A stretch of DNA of 64,000 bases, from positions 27,390,923-27,454,922 of the forward strand of contig CP099847.1 in the NCBI GenBank assembly GCA_030062745.1. Direction: 5' to 3'. The notes below the pieces were generated by a model. The model saw only the letters and a program-made list of their open reading frames with translations, was not told the DNA's origin and did no database searches. Positions within the stretch are counted from its first letter, which is position 1. Every line of letters begins with the position of its first letter. Position numbers and translations under genes: made by a program. This DNA comes from Capitulum mitella (taxonomy: Eukaryota > Arthropoda > Thecostraca > Pollicipedomorpha > Pollicipedidae). Positions 22,861-35,500 of this stretch are shown in pieces.

Positions 22861-24335
22861 ACGTGAATTTCAAGCCCAGTTCGTCTTGGAATGTTTGTCT
22901 TAGTCGTTCCAGGTAATCCGTGTCGTTTACGTCAACAAAGATGTCGTCAACGTATCTATAATACGTACTAGGTCTAAGGTCGTTGTTCTTTTAGTACTTC
23001 CGTTTCTATATGTCCCATGAGCAACTTCACAAAGAGGGGCCCCGGTGGAGAGCACATTGCAACTCCATCGACTTGACAGTAGAGTCGCCCACCCAGCCTA
23101 CGAAAAGGCACTTCCTTGGTGCATAAATCTAGTAGCTGCTTCAAGAGGAGTTTGGAAATTTTTAGGGGGGTATTTGAATGTGGTGGTAGAGGCAGTTCAG
23201 AATAACGGAAATGCTGCGGTCGAAAGAGACGTTGATGAATAGGTTTTCCACATCTGATAAAGTAAGGATGCCCTTAGGTTGGCTCGACTGTAGGATGACG
23301 ATGAATTCGTCAGTTGACGACAAGCATTATGATGGTGGGGCATATAGTGCGAGTAGGGCGTTAAGGCGTTTTGCTAGTTTGTAAGAAGGAGAAGGGATCT
23401 GAGAAATTATCGGCCTTAATGGGTTACCTGCTTTGTGAGTTTTAACTTTTCCAAAAGCATAACCCGGTAAATATTCGTCCATGATTTTGGCGACGTGCGC
23501 TCCATCCACTACAGCATTGGCGGGAGAGATGAGTTTGAACAATTTGGTTTTGAGTTCGCAGTGTCATTCCTTTCCTTGAGATCTCTGTTAGCGGACACGA
23601 ATAAAACTTTGAGACGACTGTTCACAGAAAGACGACAGGCAACGGACGGTGCTTAAATGCAGTCAGGGAATGTCCTAAGCGTTATAAGACCAACGTCATT
23701 CACGCTTTTGTGAGATGTGCATTTAAACACTGTTCGGGCTGAACTACCTTGCACTCTGAATTAATACGAGCTAGGCAAACTCTAGTAAACACCAGCTTCT
23801 CTTACACCGACACTGAAACAGTAATAAAAGAGCACATGGAAAAGTACTTTACTAAACCGACACAGCACGGACAATCGACCCCGATTACACTCTTTTGTCA
23901 AAACCAAATGAGAACCTCCTACAAACAAGACGAAAAAGCGATAAGAAAAATCATGTCCGGATATGTTCGGCCAAAACCAACCATGCACGACCAGGCAAAC
24001 TTGAAAACACCAATGTAGTCCACCAATTTACTTGCGAATACGAAGGCTGCAAACTTCGCCCAGCCCACTTCAATGGTGTTGCAACAACGCGCTCTCCAGT
24101 CGACTCACTGTGCACCTACGTGACGGCGCGCCACTACAACTCGTGATACAAGAACACAACAACAATAACACAACAACTGACGAACAACGCGACCTTATTA
24201 CGAACGTGCTATGACGTGAGACGGCTTTAGATATGGGAAAGTATCTATATTCATGAAAACTGGTCAGCCATAAACAACTAAGTTATTGTAGCACCTTAGA
24301 GCTGCTGGGAGCAGGACATTGACCTGCTCCCAGTA
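22860..24335. mobile_element. Rearranged Penelope-like retroelement (RT and GIY-YIG parts head to head)
   Basis: The minus strand from about 23620 down to 22860 encodes a Penelope-like RT: GYAFGKVKTHKAGNPLRPII with SYKLAKRLNA (23327-23542), then a YVDDIFVDVN catalytic box near 22950. The plus strand from about 23632 to 24330 encodes the rest of the protein in the usual order: the linker starting CPKRYKTNVIHAF, then SELIRARQTLVN, then a GIY-YIG-endonuclease-type region with NVVHQFTCEYEGC and a Penelope-like C-terminus. In intact elements RT and endonuclease are on one strand, so one part is inverted. The element is broken in several places. A perfect 11-bp-stem hairpin marks its right edge. 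Confidence 0.8.
24305..24333. repeat. Perfect 11-bp-stem hairpin at the Penelope 3' end
   Basis: CTGGGAGCAGG (24305-24315) is separated by a 7-nt loop from its exact reverse complement (24323-24333). It lies immediately after the Penelope-like coding remnant. It might be part of the element's 3' untranslated structure. Confidence 0.7.
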
Positions 24336-24349
24336 TCCAATTATCATTA

Positions 24350-24455
24350 AGAATCCAACTCTTCGATTAGTCTTCTTATCCACTTAATTATTTCCCTGCT
24401 GTTGGTGTATGTTACATGTAAACCCGGTGCACCGTCCTTTTTAACGAAACTCAAA
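24350..24455 (-). CDS. Possible C-terminal exon or repeat remnant, unidentified
   Basis: A minus-strand frame of about 35 codons reads LSFVKKDGAPGLHVTYTNSR and then EIIKWIRRLIEELDS before a stop. Its composition looks protein-like, unlike the AT repeat beside it. A weak 3' splice site (TTTTCTTTGATTTGAG) precedes it. I do not recognise the family, and a fragment of a transposon protein is equally possible. Confidence 0.2.
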
Positions 24456-24485
24456 TCAAAGAAAATATATCGCCACACTATACGA

Positions 24486-24519
<34 letters not shown>

Positions 24520-24550
24520 GCATATGAATATACATATATACGTATATACA
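24486..24550. repeat. (TA)n microsatellite, interrupted
   Basis: An imperfect TA tract with CA, CG and GA interruptions, directly visible. Confidence 0.9.
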
Positions 24551-24555
24551 AAACA

Positions 24556-26279
24556 TGCTTTCCTTATACGTAAGCGGGCCCCTTTTGCGCTATGAAAGAG
24601 CTCAAGCGCTATTTTTGGGGTCATAAGCTGTTTTCTGGTTTGAGGATGCTCAGACCATGCTTGTGGGCGCACAAACCTGTTTTTGGGTGTATGCACATCC
24701 AGAAAAACATGCAAAGTTACGCCTCTGGCCCGCAGATGGATCTTGGATACCCCACCCCAGGCGCTCGTCAGCTGTTGACGGGCACCCGTGCGGCTGTGAC
24801 ACGTGCGGGACGCCAGCGCCGGAGCGCTGACGTCACCAGCAGCACCGTGCGTATGGCGTGTGGTACGTCGGACACGTGAAGGTCACCGGCAGAGGCTGGC
24901 CTCCGGTTGCCGCACCTGCCGTGGGGGGAGGAGGTCAATAAATGCACGGCAGGGGGCATGGAAAACTACTGCGTAAAACTGGCATGTCGTCGCCTGGTGT
25001 ATTTAAGATTGTCGATTTTGGATGTTTCATTGTTGTCTGACGTCACATTTCCTTAGGGAATTAGTTGATGGTTGCAAAAAAACAACGAAGGTCGCTTTGT
25101 GTTCACTTCAGCCTTCGTTTATTGCTTGCTCTTCCTGCGTATCTCTTATTTCCGCTTCAGCGCGTCTCTCTGAGCCCTACGAGGACAGTACGGGACAGCA
25201 AACATGCTGCTGGCGGTATTCGACAACGTGTCGGTGGCGCCGCCGCTGATACGTAGACGGATTTTTTAAAGTCATGGAACTATTGGGGGGAGGGGTGGAC
25301 GACTCTCATGAGACTCAGTTTCCCCATATGCCGTCTACTCACATTACGTTTAATGTAACAAACATATGAATAGTCTGAGAATATTAGAAATATCGCAGGA
25401 ACAACCGGACGTTCTTTTAGACGTTTTTCTGCATGCAGCGCCACAAGACTCGTGTCAACAACAAAGGGAGCTGGGGGCTCTGGCCACTCTGCACCGTTTC
25501 CCACGCCTACGGTAACAAGAAGATGATGAAACAATGGTTAGTCCGTCGATGAACATTCCCGTCGGTCCGCAAACATCCATGACGTTTTGCCGCCTGATCA
25601 CTCCAGAGCAAGAAGATGCCCGCAAAAAACGATCATACAGTAATGAATATATCTGTCTCCATAGTTCATGCATCGTTTCCGCTCCTTCAGAAAATGATGG
25701 ATAGCTGTGTGTGATAAATGCGTTTTTACTCACAACAATGGCATATCGAATCAAGTGGGCCGCTAGTGGACGCAACAGTTCCAAGAACTACGTGTCATCT
25801 TCCTTGTTCCTTGGCTTTTGAGACGGCTGTCTCATAGCCGGCCAAGAGTGATGCATTCTTTTGGTGAGAAACCAGCCCCGAGACGTTTCCTGACCGGACA
25901 AAACTTGCTCACGGCACGGTGGGGAGAGTCTTGCTCACATACTCAATCGGGCTCCCATGAGAACAGGGACTGAGACAAGCCCGGAATGTTGGCCTGACTA
26001 CGCCGCTGTCCTCAGCGCCGGCCCGGGGTCAGCCGCGCCAGCCGCACCTCCCTCTCCGCCGTCTGCATCGTGCCCCGAGCACGGGCGTTTGGCAATCCGT
26101 GCACAGAGCAGCGAGCGGGCATGAACGCCTTCCCGACCTTGGCCACGGCGACGGTGGCGCCGCCGCCGGCCGCCGGCCGAAGCTCGGCACGCGCCGGTGG
26201 CCAGTCGGTGGGCGGCCGTGGACGGCGTGGGGTTGTCGTCCGGCGCGCCGCTCGGGGTCACCGTCGTGCTCCCGGACGG
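24556..26279. other. Intergenic region upstream of the putative first exon
   Basis: No identified gene. A 109-codon minus-strand frame (25455-25784) has a protein-like composition but no motif I recognise. From about 25.98 kb the sequence becomes CpG-rich, as expected for a promoter-associated region ahead of the exon at 26312. Confidence 0.4.
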
Positions 26280-26292
26280 TGACCTGAGGTCA
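26280..26292. promoter_or_regulatory. TGACCTGAGGTCA palindrome before a start codon
   Basis: A perfect 13-bp everted pair of AGGTCA half-sites separated by one base lies 20 bp upstream of the ATG at 26312. AGGTCA is the core half-site of many nuclear receptors. The everted one-base arrangement is not the classic ecdysone element, which is the inverted form. Function is unproven. Confidence 0.35.
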
Positions 26293-26311
26293 GGTCTGCT
26301 CGGCCGGCAGC

Positions 26312-26369
26312 ATGGCCGACGAGGGCAACGTGATGCGGCTGCTGCTGGAGATGATGACGTACTTGGAAG
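26312..26369 (+). CDS. Putative first coding exon of the 42.3-kb gene
   Basis: An ATG in a GC-rich context is followed by 19 codons (MADEGNVMRLLLEMMTYLE) plus one base, ending at a consensus donor GTAAGC (26370). The phase (1) matches exactly the two-base start of the exon at 42313, so splicing would give ...YLE-E-KPEPAEHHE. The peptide is an acidic/hydrophobic helix-like start typical of small regulatory proteins. A join across 15.9 kb is an inference from phase and signals. The exon could belong to another transcript, and further exons could lie between. Confidence 0.4.
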
Positions 26370-27452
26370 GTAAGCGGACGTGCTTGTCTTTGTCTCTGCG
26401 CGCTTGTGCCAGTGTGCCCGTTTATCGTCATTAATAGGGGGCGGGTCTCTTCGCCACTGGACTGCTTGGACGACATACGATGTGCCCGTGCTACTGGATG
26501 TTTACGTTGCACGTTTCCCGCGAGCTGATTCTCCCAGTAGTCTCCCAAGCTGATCAGCTTCCTCGTCTGAGCGGCGGCGCCGTTAGTCCGCGTAACCCGC
26601 TGCACTGCGGGGAAAATTCGCCCCGAACCCGCCCATGCCTCCGGGACCCAGCCGCTTCCGCCAGCCTCGCCTCCGGAGCGCCGGTGGACCGGCCCGGCGC
26701 CGATCTGCGGCGGGATCGCAGCCGGGTGAAAATAGGTCAGCTGCGCCGGGCCGCGCGACCGTGCGGCGCCGCCCCGGGCCGGTGCGACACCCCGCATTGT
26801 CCATGGCTCGGCGCGGCATGGACGCGCTCGAGAGTCGCGGATATGGACAGAAGAGAAAGCCGGCGGGCAGACGGTCACCAGACTGCGGAATGCAGGCTGG
26901 ACTGTGCACCTCCCCGTTCCCGGGTCGTGCACGCGTGATCATGCAGACGTATGTTTCCACATGATCGGCCTTGGGGTACTCTGAGCCTCGGTCTGGAGTC
27001 TGACTGCAGTTCTCCCCCCTGTTCCTTCTTCTCGCCGGTCTGAATCCATCTTTTGTCCGTGCTGTGCCGTGTTGTTTTCATTGGTGCAACGATCGCCTCC
27101 CACGTTTCTCGTCGCGTACAATTTCGTTGTGCTGACGTTCTTGTAGGGGCGTTGCAACCGGGGGCAGGGGGCGGCTCCCCCCCAACTTTGGACAACATTT
27201 AACGTTATCCCCATGGCGTTGCATGGAAAGAAACGAGGTAAAAATTACGTTTGCTTCCCTCCATCGCTATAGAGATGATTATGGAATCTCTGTATAGAGG
27301 TTCCATCGTTCCTGCGTTCTTGCGTCTTTATTTTTGTGTTCACGTATTTACACTCCTCCGGGTATGTGATTTTTTTACTTTGCCATTGTGTTATTCCAGT
27401 CTTCAGTCCGGATCTTTGCTGTTGCCACGCTATCTTCCTCATCTCAGTCCCC

Positions 27453-27528
<76 letters not shown>

Positions 27529-28977
27529 GCCTCCGTTTCTGTTTCCCAGGTCGCTGTCACTGACCGGTGCTGGCCATCCGTGTCCCCGTATTTTACAGCT
27601 GGCCGGATGTTAAATGCCTGTTGGATGCCGTGGGTGGGAAGCCATGAGTGTCCACAGTATCCTGGCGGGATAGTCTAATGGTTCCCCGACAATTATTCTA
27701 TTTTGTGACGCCATTTTAATCAGGGTATGCAATTCGTTACAGTTGCCGGACTATGCACGCGTAATTATTTGTCATTCGATGAGAGTTATGGATGAGCAAA
27801 TGGAGGCTGGAGTAATTATGAAGTGTGTTGTACCATGACATGCTGCCTGAAATGAGCCAGAACAATTTACGCTGGAAAGGTTCCGTAAATAAAAAAGTTC
27901 TGTAGTCGAGGCCATGGACTGGTCCACCACAAGCTTACAATGGGAAGGAAGAGGTCATAGTCGCCCCTTCGTATAACCTTTCCTCCTCTTTATATACTCC
28001 TTCTATTGTCCTTCCTTACCATGTCTTCCCATCTTCTCGGATCTCGGTCTATTGCTTTGAGCACTTAAAAAAGTAAATGGTTTGAACACAAAGATGCATA
28101 TTTAATGTATAAATATTTTGTATATATTTAGTATGTATTTTTTATTGTACTATTAACGCATATTATATACCACGCCTTATATGTAAAATCCGTATACATA
28201 TACAGTATAAATAAATACACAAGTGTTTATGAGCAAATCCAGGATTTGCTCATGAAATTTTGTACGGTGATGTTGATGCGGCCAGAATGCATTGCCAGAT
28301 CAAGTATGTAATTAGTCTATGGTACAGGCCCCTTGCTTTCCACCGAAATTGGAAGTCATCCAATGTTTCTGCTGCCGTCCCCGGAACCGACGCTCGCACA
28401 GGTGCTAGGTATTCCTAGTATGATTACTCCTGAAATTCATTATTACGTGAGGAGAATACGTGAGGGGAACTATTCTGCGGTTGTGTTGGCGCCTGCTACC
28501 CTGATTACTATATGGGAACATTTGTAAGGAAGGCTCATGACGTGTTGTAAATCCAGCCAAAGGTCCAGGCTCGAGGGGCACCATTATTAGCCAAAGCCAT
28601 AGCATGTCACCGAACTCCCAGCGCTGTCAGGAAAACACAGAAAACACATCATTCATGCTGTCCACAATGTTTGCGAGAACTACGGGTGAGAGCCTCATAT
28701 TTCGGCCTTATCTCCTGCCATCAGGGCTCTGGCCATTCCACCTTCTTCTGCCCCCCCCCCTCCCCCCAGGTCTCGCGGGCCGGCGCCGGTCCGGAACCGG
28801 AGACGGATCCCGGAGTCCTGGCGGCTGCCCCTCCCTCCGCCCAGTCCAGGATCCTGGGGAGGGGAGGGGAGGGGGGCTAATCACGGACGTCGCCTAGTGT
28901 GCCGGACCGGCCAACGGGAGGTAGGCGGAGCTCTCAGAGTTGGAGCCGCCGCCGGCGCTGAGATGCCGGGCCGGGTG
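26370..28977. other. Proposed intron, 5' part
   Basis: It starts GC-rich (to about 26.95 kb), contains a (CT)n microsatellite at 27456-27525, then a longer AT-rich stretch (27.7-28.6 kb). A run of pyrimidines ending in CCCCAG at about 28769 is followed by a short GC-rich open frame. This resembles an acceptor, but I could not support an exon. Confidence 0.35.
27456..27525. repeat. (TC)n microsatellite, 70 bp
   Basis: A pure TC dinucleotide tract within the proposed long intron. It is a strand-asymmetric polypyrimidine tract. Confidence 0.97.
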
Positions 28978-29265
28978 CGCACCGCTCACGGAGAGGTGTC
29001 TGGTCTGGGTGAGCAGGGCTGGCAGTGAGGCTTTGGGCCGGGGTGAGCAGGGCGCACGGTAAGGTACCGGAGCGGGGGGCTGGGTTGAGCGTCGCCCATG
29101 GGGGAGCGTCGGGTCGAAGTGAGCAGGACTGAGAGGTTTCGGTTCGGGGGTGAGAAGGGCACGCGGTGAGATACCGAGTCTAGGGCTAGCAGCGCTGACG
29201 GCGATTGTTGAGTAGGGGGTGAGCAGGGCTCACGGTGAGAGGCCGGGCCGGGGGTGAGCTGCCGG
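28978..29265. repeat. Degenerate minisatellite, GGGTGAGCAGGGC-type units
   Basis: At least six diverged units share GGGTGAGCAGGGC followed by CACGGTGAG and ACCG. Unit spacing is irregular at roughly 40-50 bp. It lies in the proposed long intron, and each unit contains a donor-like GGTGAG. Confidence 0.6.
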
Positions 29266-31612
29266 CGGTGGACGGACTCAGGTGGCGTGCCCGCCATGTG
29301 TGGTCCGGACTTTCCATCCGGTCCGCTGCGAAGCCGCCCCTAACGCGAAGCAGTCACGACTTTCCGGGTAGGTGGCTGATTCTGGGGCAAAATGAAAAAG
29401 GTTTGGCGAGAGCGCCGCTGCTCTGAGATTGAGGCGCCGATTGGCATGAACTTTCATTTTCCGGCCCATGCATTGGCACAGTTATCTGTCCCTTGGCTGT
29501 TTCGGTCGACCACTCATTGCTCCTTTTCCTTTCAAAAAATGTTACATGCGTCTCTTTCAGACATAGAGCACGTTTTTTTTGCTGCTGAAACAGTTGAGAC
29601 GTGGCCGGTCGGCCACGGCCTGACGGGCTCGCCGGAGACCGCAGGCGGTAATGGCCAGCTGCCGCGACAGCTCAGCCGAAATGATCGGACTTTCACCGCA
29701 CGTGTGATGACTGCAAGCGGACGGCGCAGACGGACGTCGCCCGCTCCGAGGCGTGGCGCTCGCCGTGCGCTGCCGAGGCGCTGGGGTTTGGAGCGCGCAA
29801 GTCCAAAACACTGCTGGGCCTGTGCATGGGTCTGGTTCACGTCAAATCTGTCTTGCCGAGCTGATGAAATTTCAAACCATTGTCAGGGGACGTCGTTTGC
29901 TTTTTCATGCTGGCATGCCCTCACGGATGGCGGCTGTGAGGCTCGCGCCCCTCCACTGCCCGCGGCAGCTGCTTATCAGCGTTTTATTTCCCAGTCTGTC
30001 GCCAAACACAATGGCCTGACTTTTTCCCGGCTCCGACAACACGTGACTAGTTATGCAATGTGGCTCTGGCGCCAAAAACATGGGGTGCATCCGGTGTCAT
30101 GACGAAGCAGTTTTCGTTACCGAAGCATAGTGGTCGCGCGTTAACGTGCGTGACGGTCGTGCACATCAGCAGCACGTGGAGGAAACCACGGATGTGCGAA
30201 CATCTGCCTAAGAGGACTGGCTTATTAGCTGTCACGGGAAATCCCCAAAATCATCTTTAACTATCTCCAGTGCAAATGAAATTGAGTCGGAGGCCTCCTT
30301 ATTCTCATTTCGCCAAGCTCGTCACAACATTCACCAGGACGTGGCGGACAAATGCTTTTGTTGTTGATCGAAGCCAGCAAAATTTGACACCCTGTCTGAT
30401 GTCGTTCCGCGTTCAGATGTCAGCGCGGCCCAGTCTGTTTGGAATTAGCTGTGTCGTCGGGAGGCTTCCGTCTGAAAAACTGTTAACATTTATCTTCATT
30501 GATCAACGTGGACCGATCCAGTGTTGTGTGTGACAGGAAAATGGCAAGAACAATATCGGAAGATCATGTGAACATGTCCACTCACGTCTGTTTGGCGCTG
30601 AGCCCATTTGGATCCAGCGTAGTCCCGTGGGCAACAGAAAGGTCAATGGACGACGATATTGCAGACGTTTTCGCTTTGATTTGAGCTCCTCTCTTACCGC
30701 GGGACTCGTCTCGCATATGTTCGTGTCTTCACAAAGCTCGCTGTGTGCCGTAAAGTGGACGCGGGTTCTGGCCGCCTGCTGGGTGACCGGCGCCGCTCCG
30801 TCGCCCTCACGAACGTCGTGCCGGGGACAGCCAGAGCGTCGTCTGGCAACATCCCTCGGTCTCGTTCCTCAACGTCCCCCCCCCCCCACCCAACGCGGCT
30901 CACCTGTCGGGGCCTCTTCCCGGCTTCGTGCGCCGTGACGTCACAGCTGTGCTGTTCTCAGGCGGGCCGGGTGGGCTTCCCAGTCGTCTCCGGCCAGGGT
31001 GGAACACGGGGGAGGGGATGTTCCGCGAGATCTAGCTGGAACCCTCACGGTTGGGAGCGGCGTCATCGTTCTCCGAGTTCAGCGACGTCAGCTTGCAGCG
31101 CCGTCTTCACCTCCCAGCATTCAGTGCTGGCTGGGAATCGTGATCCCTGGGCAACGTTGGCTCGGTGCCAGGCGCAGGAGCGTGACAAGGGGATTATCCT
31201 GTGGCTTCTTTGTAAAGTTGTGGTAATTTTAGGTCCTCGCATTACCGTGCAAATACTCAAGTTCATTGAACGATAACATATTTTTTTTGTTATTTCTGGC
31301 TTCCCTGAATATCTGATAGCTAGTGTTGAGCAAATATTAAAAACTGCAACTCCGAAATTCTTATCTGATAACTGCGAAAACAACCTTAGAATGGTGTGCT
31401 TTGCTAAAAATCACTCGGTGGAGCACCTACTCATCTACGGGAAAGCAGTTCGTATTCTTGTGTTCGCATTATACGATGATAGAGACTAATTCCCGTTAGG
31501 AGCTTGCAATGAATCTCTTGCGACAACACAGCTGGCTCATTTGCTTGACGGAAGGACTTCATGTGTATATGGCCGTATCAAGGACATTATTGCGACCAGG
31601 AGACATGCGCCG
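29266..31612. other. Proposed intron, middle part A
   Basis: Alternating GC-rich and AT-rich sequence. A 236-codon plus-strand frame (29392-30102) shows no recognisable motif and is probably chance. A 10-nt C run lies near 30880. I see no supported gene. Confidence 0.35.
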
Positions 31613-31800
31613 AGATCCCGATGGAATGCAGATTATCCTCGTTTTGCGTCCGATACTAAGCTGACCAGGTTAAGTGTTGCGTCATCTGGGCACCGCTTTG
31701 CTCCGGAGGGACACGACCTTTCCCAAATGACGCAATGACCGGCCCAGGTCAACGTGGGGTGGAATGCAACACCGGGATAACCTGCATTCCACCGGGATCC
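31613..31800 (-). mobile_element. MITE copy B, about 188 bp
   Basis: Second copy of the element at 12195-12371, inverted relative to it. Terminal inverted repeats GATCCCGATGGAATGCAG and (reverse strand) GATCCCGGTGGAATGCAG match at all but one position. The interior shares TGCGTCATCTGGGCACCG and GGTCATTGCGTCAT-type blocks with copy A. It is non-coding. Confidence 0.75.
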
Positions 31801-32419
31801 TGGCCCATGTTTGGTGAGCAGGCCACCTTTCGTTTTCGGTGCCCTCTGGGCCCGTAACAACAAGACCTTGGCGCCTCAGAACTTTTGCCATGCTGCAAGG
31901 GAAACTGCTTGCCGTGATGCCATCGATCACCACAGTGCGGAAAATTTCAAAACGATTTGTGACCCAGCGCACATGCTGCAGTCTCTCAGATCGCCGCTGA
32001 CTTACCGCTGCCTCTGTCAGTCCCAACCGGCGGCAGTCTGCCGGCCTCCACGCCGACTCACGCCATCCACCGCCATCCGCGCCGTCATCTGCGCCCCTCA
32101 TCAGCCGACGGGCGGCCACTCTTCTCCCGGCTAACCCACTTGGTCGGCCGCCGCCGCGGCACGTGCCGTTCTCACAGCTCCGCCGAGCCGGCCGCCGGCC
32201 GCACGAGCGACGTCCCGCTCCGTGACGTCACCGTCCGCGGCGTGACGTCACCGGTCTGCAGCGCGTGTGCAGGCGCATGCCTGCACGGGCGCGCCCGGTG
32301 CGTGTCCGGGTGGCCATGGTTCGTCAGGCCGGAGGCGTGTTCGGCAGGAAACTGTTCCCGACCGACGGCGGGCGGGCGCAGCTCACGCAGACGGCCTGTT
32401 TGTGACGTGCCACCGCGCT

Positions 32420-32559
<140 letters not shown>

Positions 32560-32599
32560 TTCCTCTGAAGACTTGTCAACACGAAGTCAGGGGGTCTCG

Positions 32600-35500
32600 G
32601 CATGACGTAAAGCAGAGCGACGTCCGCGCGGTCGTCGCTCCTCCTACGCCGCGAAATGCCGGACCTCGGCCTCCCCTGCCGGTCCCGGCGCCGTCCTCCC
32701 GCTGACAGCTCCCCTCCCGCCGGCGGCGTCGCGTCGTCGATACCGACGGCCGACGATCGGTCTACCGCCGCGTGTCGGCCAGGCCGTCAAACGGACGGCC
32801 GGCGGCCGTCAGGCCCGCCGCCGCCGCCGGGGCGGTTATGTAAGGCGGCACAGACTGGCGGCCGCTGCAAAAAAAACTGTTCGGCGTAGTGCTGACCGAG
32901 GCCGGCGATCTGTCAGTCTGCTGTTGTGGCAACAGCTGCCGTAGGCAGCGCGTCGTGAGCAGTTGCACCGCGGCAGAGCCTCATTGTCCCAGTAATTAAA
33001 CCTTTGACCACTGCAGGAAGTTCTTTTCGAAGATATTGCTCAGTATGCGGTATGGCGAAAGGTCGCATCCAATGATTGCCCATTCACAGTACAGCCAAGT
33101 CATATTTCTCATTCGCAAGTAGTTACTCGCAAGTAGCAACTCGTTAACGCCACACCTTAGTGTTAAATCAAGCTACGACTCAATTTCTATTGAGCACTTT
33201 CCATGCGTCAGACATTCCAGACGCAGATAAAAGTTCCCGTTCGCCGTGCATCGCCACCGAACCGCAACAGCGCGGCCACACCACGCCGCGCTGATCCACT
33301 GTAGCGGGCGGCGCGGCCGGCGCCACCGCCGCCTGTCTCGCCGTCGGCCGCCGGCTCCGCCCCCCAATCGATGCGCCGCCGCCGACGACACGCGACCTGT
33401 GAGCGCCGGCTGGCCGAGCGTGGACGGCCGCCGTCGCCCGCCGACGGTCCCCTCCTCTCCGATCGACGCCGGCGGCTCGCTCGGCCCCCGGCCGGCCGAG
33501 CGGTGGGCGCCGCGCTGGTGATTTAGATAGCGCGAGGACGTCCGGGTGTCATGTTCGCTGCACCTGCAGCAGACAGCCAGGCGGGGGGCGGCTGGGTGCG
33601 CTGTGGTCCCTGAAGCGTGGCTCCTGCCTGGCTCTGTCCACTGATGACGGCATCCACATCTGCAGTAAAACGCTCAGAGCAGATGGCTGAAACTTTCTAC
33701 ACATTGCTGCAACGCGGCGCTTGGGTATCTGAGAGTTATTGAGAGAAGGGCAGTGATGATGGTCTCTTGCATCTGTGGCCACTGCTTTGTTTTACAGAAC
33801 AAAGGCTCAGATTAAGCTGTTCAAAGTATTATCTTTAAACATACGTTTAGCTGATAATGATTTGCCAGCACGTTGACGGAATGCTATTATGCTTGTGCCG
33901 CAGTAAAAAATGAGTTCTTTGTGTTTCATACCGTAAGTAATTTCATTTAAAGGGAGAATTTTCCGGTTGCTTTCGTGAAGATGTCGGCCGTTCAGACCGA
34001 CGCGGCGCCACCGGCCCAATATTGTCGCGCCGGCTGAAGCCAGTGGCGGTCTCAGGTCGCCTCCGCCGTCCCGAGCTCCGCCGGTCGCCGGGCCGCCTCT
34101 GCGGTCCTCTGCCGCCCAGAAGCGGACGCGCCGGCCGTCCGGGCGCCGCCAGACGCGCCGCCGGGCCGCGCCGTCAGGTGCTCCGTTTTCCGGCGGCCGT
34201 TTTTTGCCGCCGCCGCCTCTCGCGCACCGCCTGGAGAAAGTAACACGCCGGTACACTTGCCAAACGAAGCAAAACGTGTCGACGGGGCCGGCGGGCTGCC
34301 GCTACAGGAACAACAAAATCGCCACTTTACTTTCCACTGGGCTCGGGTGTGTTCAGACGGACGCATCGGCTATCGGTGCAGTGTCGCGGATGCGCCAGGT
34401 TTCATCTGACGATGTCAGGCCGACCTTATGCCATGTTACATCAATCACCCTGATACCTCTGGGGTGCCAACGGCTTTCACGCTGGTGTTTCAGCTGTGTA
34501 ACATCTGCCTGCTTCCAGTGAGATAAAAATGAAATGCCCGCATAAATTAAGTGAAAGATATTCTGATAACCGGTTTGCCCAATGCTACTCGAAGACCGCG
34601 TGGACATTTTTTGCCAAGCGGTCGTAAGTCCGAGCGATGTTGACGGCGAGATATGGAGACCGTCAGTGGCGTTTCGGCGACAGGAAACTGCAGAGCCCGG
34701 CGAGTGCAGCGGGTCGCTGACCGGGCGGCGACGTCCCGCGGGGACCGGCCGGCGGCGGGCCCGGCTCCGGCTCTGGCTCCGGCTCCGGCGCGGCGCTCCC
34801 ACGCTTTGTTGTCGGCGCCCGGCCGGGAGCCGAAGTGGGTGACCGATTTAAGCGGCGTCCGCGGCCCGCGCCGCCCGCCCAGTCCGGCCCGGCGCCTCAG
34901 GTCGGACAGCGACGCGGCTGCGAGGCGATCCGGGAGCCGAGCGCGTTCCTTGTGGACCGGGGCAGCCCCGAGAACGGAAGCGCGGACGTGAGGGCAGTGC
35001 AGAGGACAGAGGCTTGATCGGTCGCAACGAGCACCGGTTCGAATTTTACTTAATGCACGCGACAGTTACACCGCGCTGAACCCGAACGAAACCGAGAGAG
35101 GTGGCCGCGTCCCGGGCGAGGATGACACCATCGAGCACATGCCACGACCCCGGCCGGCCTCGACCCGCGTCCGTCCGTCTCTCCCGGCCGTTCTCTCCGT
35201 CTGCAGAGCAACGCGGCGCGCCTGTGTCGCGCACGAGCGGGCGGCGCGTGCAGGCGGCCGCGGCCCCTTCACCGCTGCCCCTCCCTGTGCCAAGCGGCGC
35301 CGCCGCGACGCCAGCGCTGTCCCAACCGGCGCGCCGGCCCGGCCTCGACCGGCGGCGGCGGCACTTCCACCCGCCGGCGGCGAGGACGGCCGAGCGTCGC
35401 CGCCGTCGCGCCGGCCCGCGCGCCCGACGAGCGCGCGTCGGCGCGCGCCTGCAGCCCGAATAGCTGCCTCCTCGCGGCGGCGAGCGCGCTCCTGGGAAAG

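Noticed and set aside
27251-27678. Open frames with long SLSLSL tracts
   Set aside because: They are produced by the (TC)n microsatellite.
28745-28897. Polypyrimidine-AG followed by an open frame, as an alternative exon of the 26.3-kb gene
   Set aside because: The tract is a C run in a GC-rich patch and the frame is glycine/arginine-rich without a motif. It is phase-compatible, but composition explains it.
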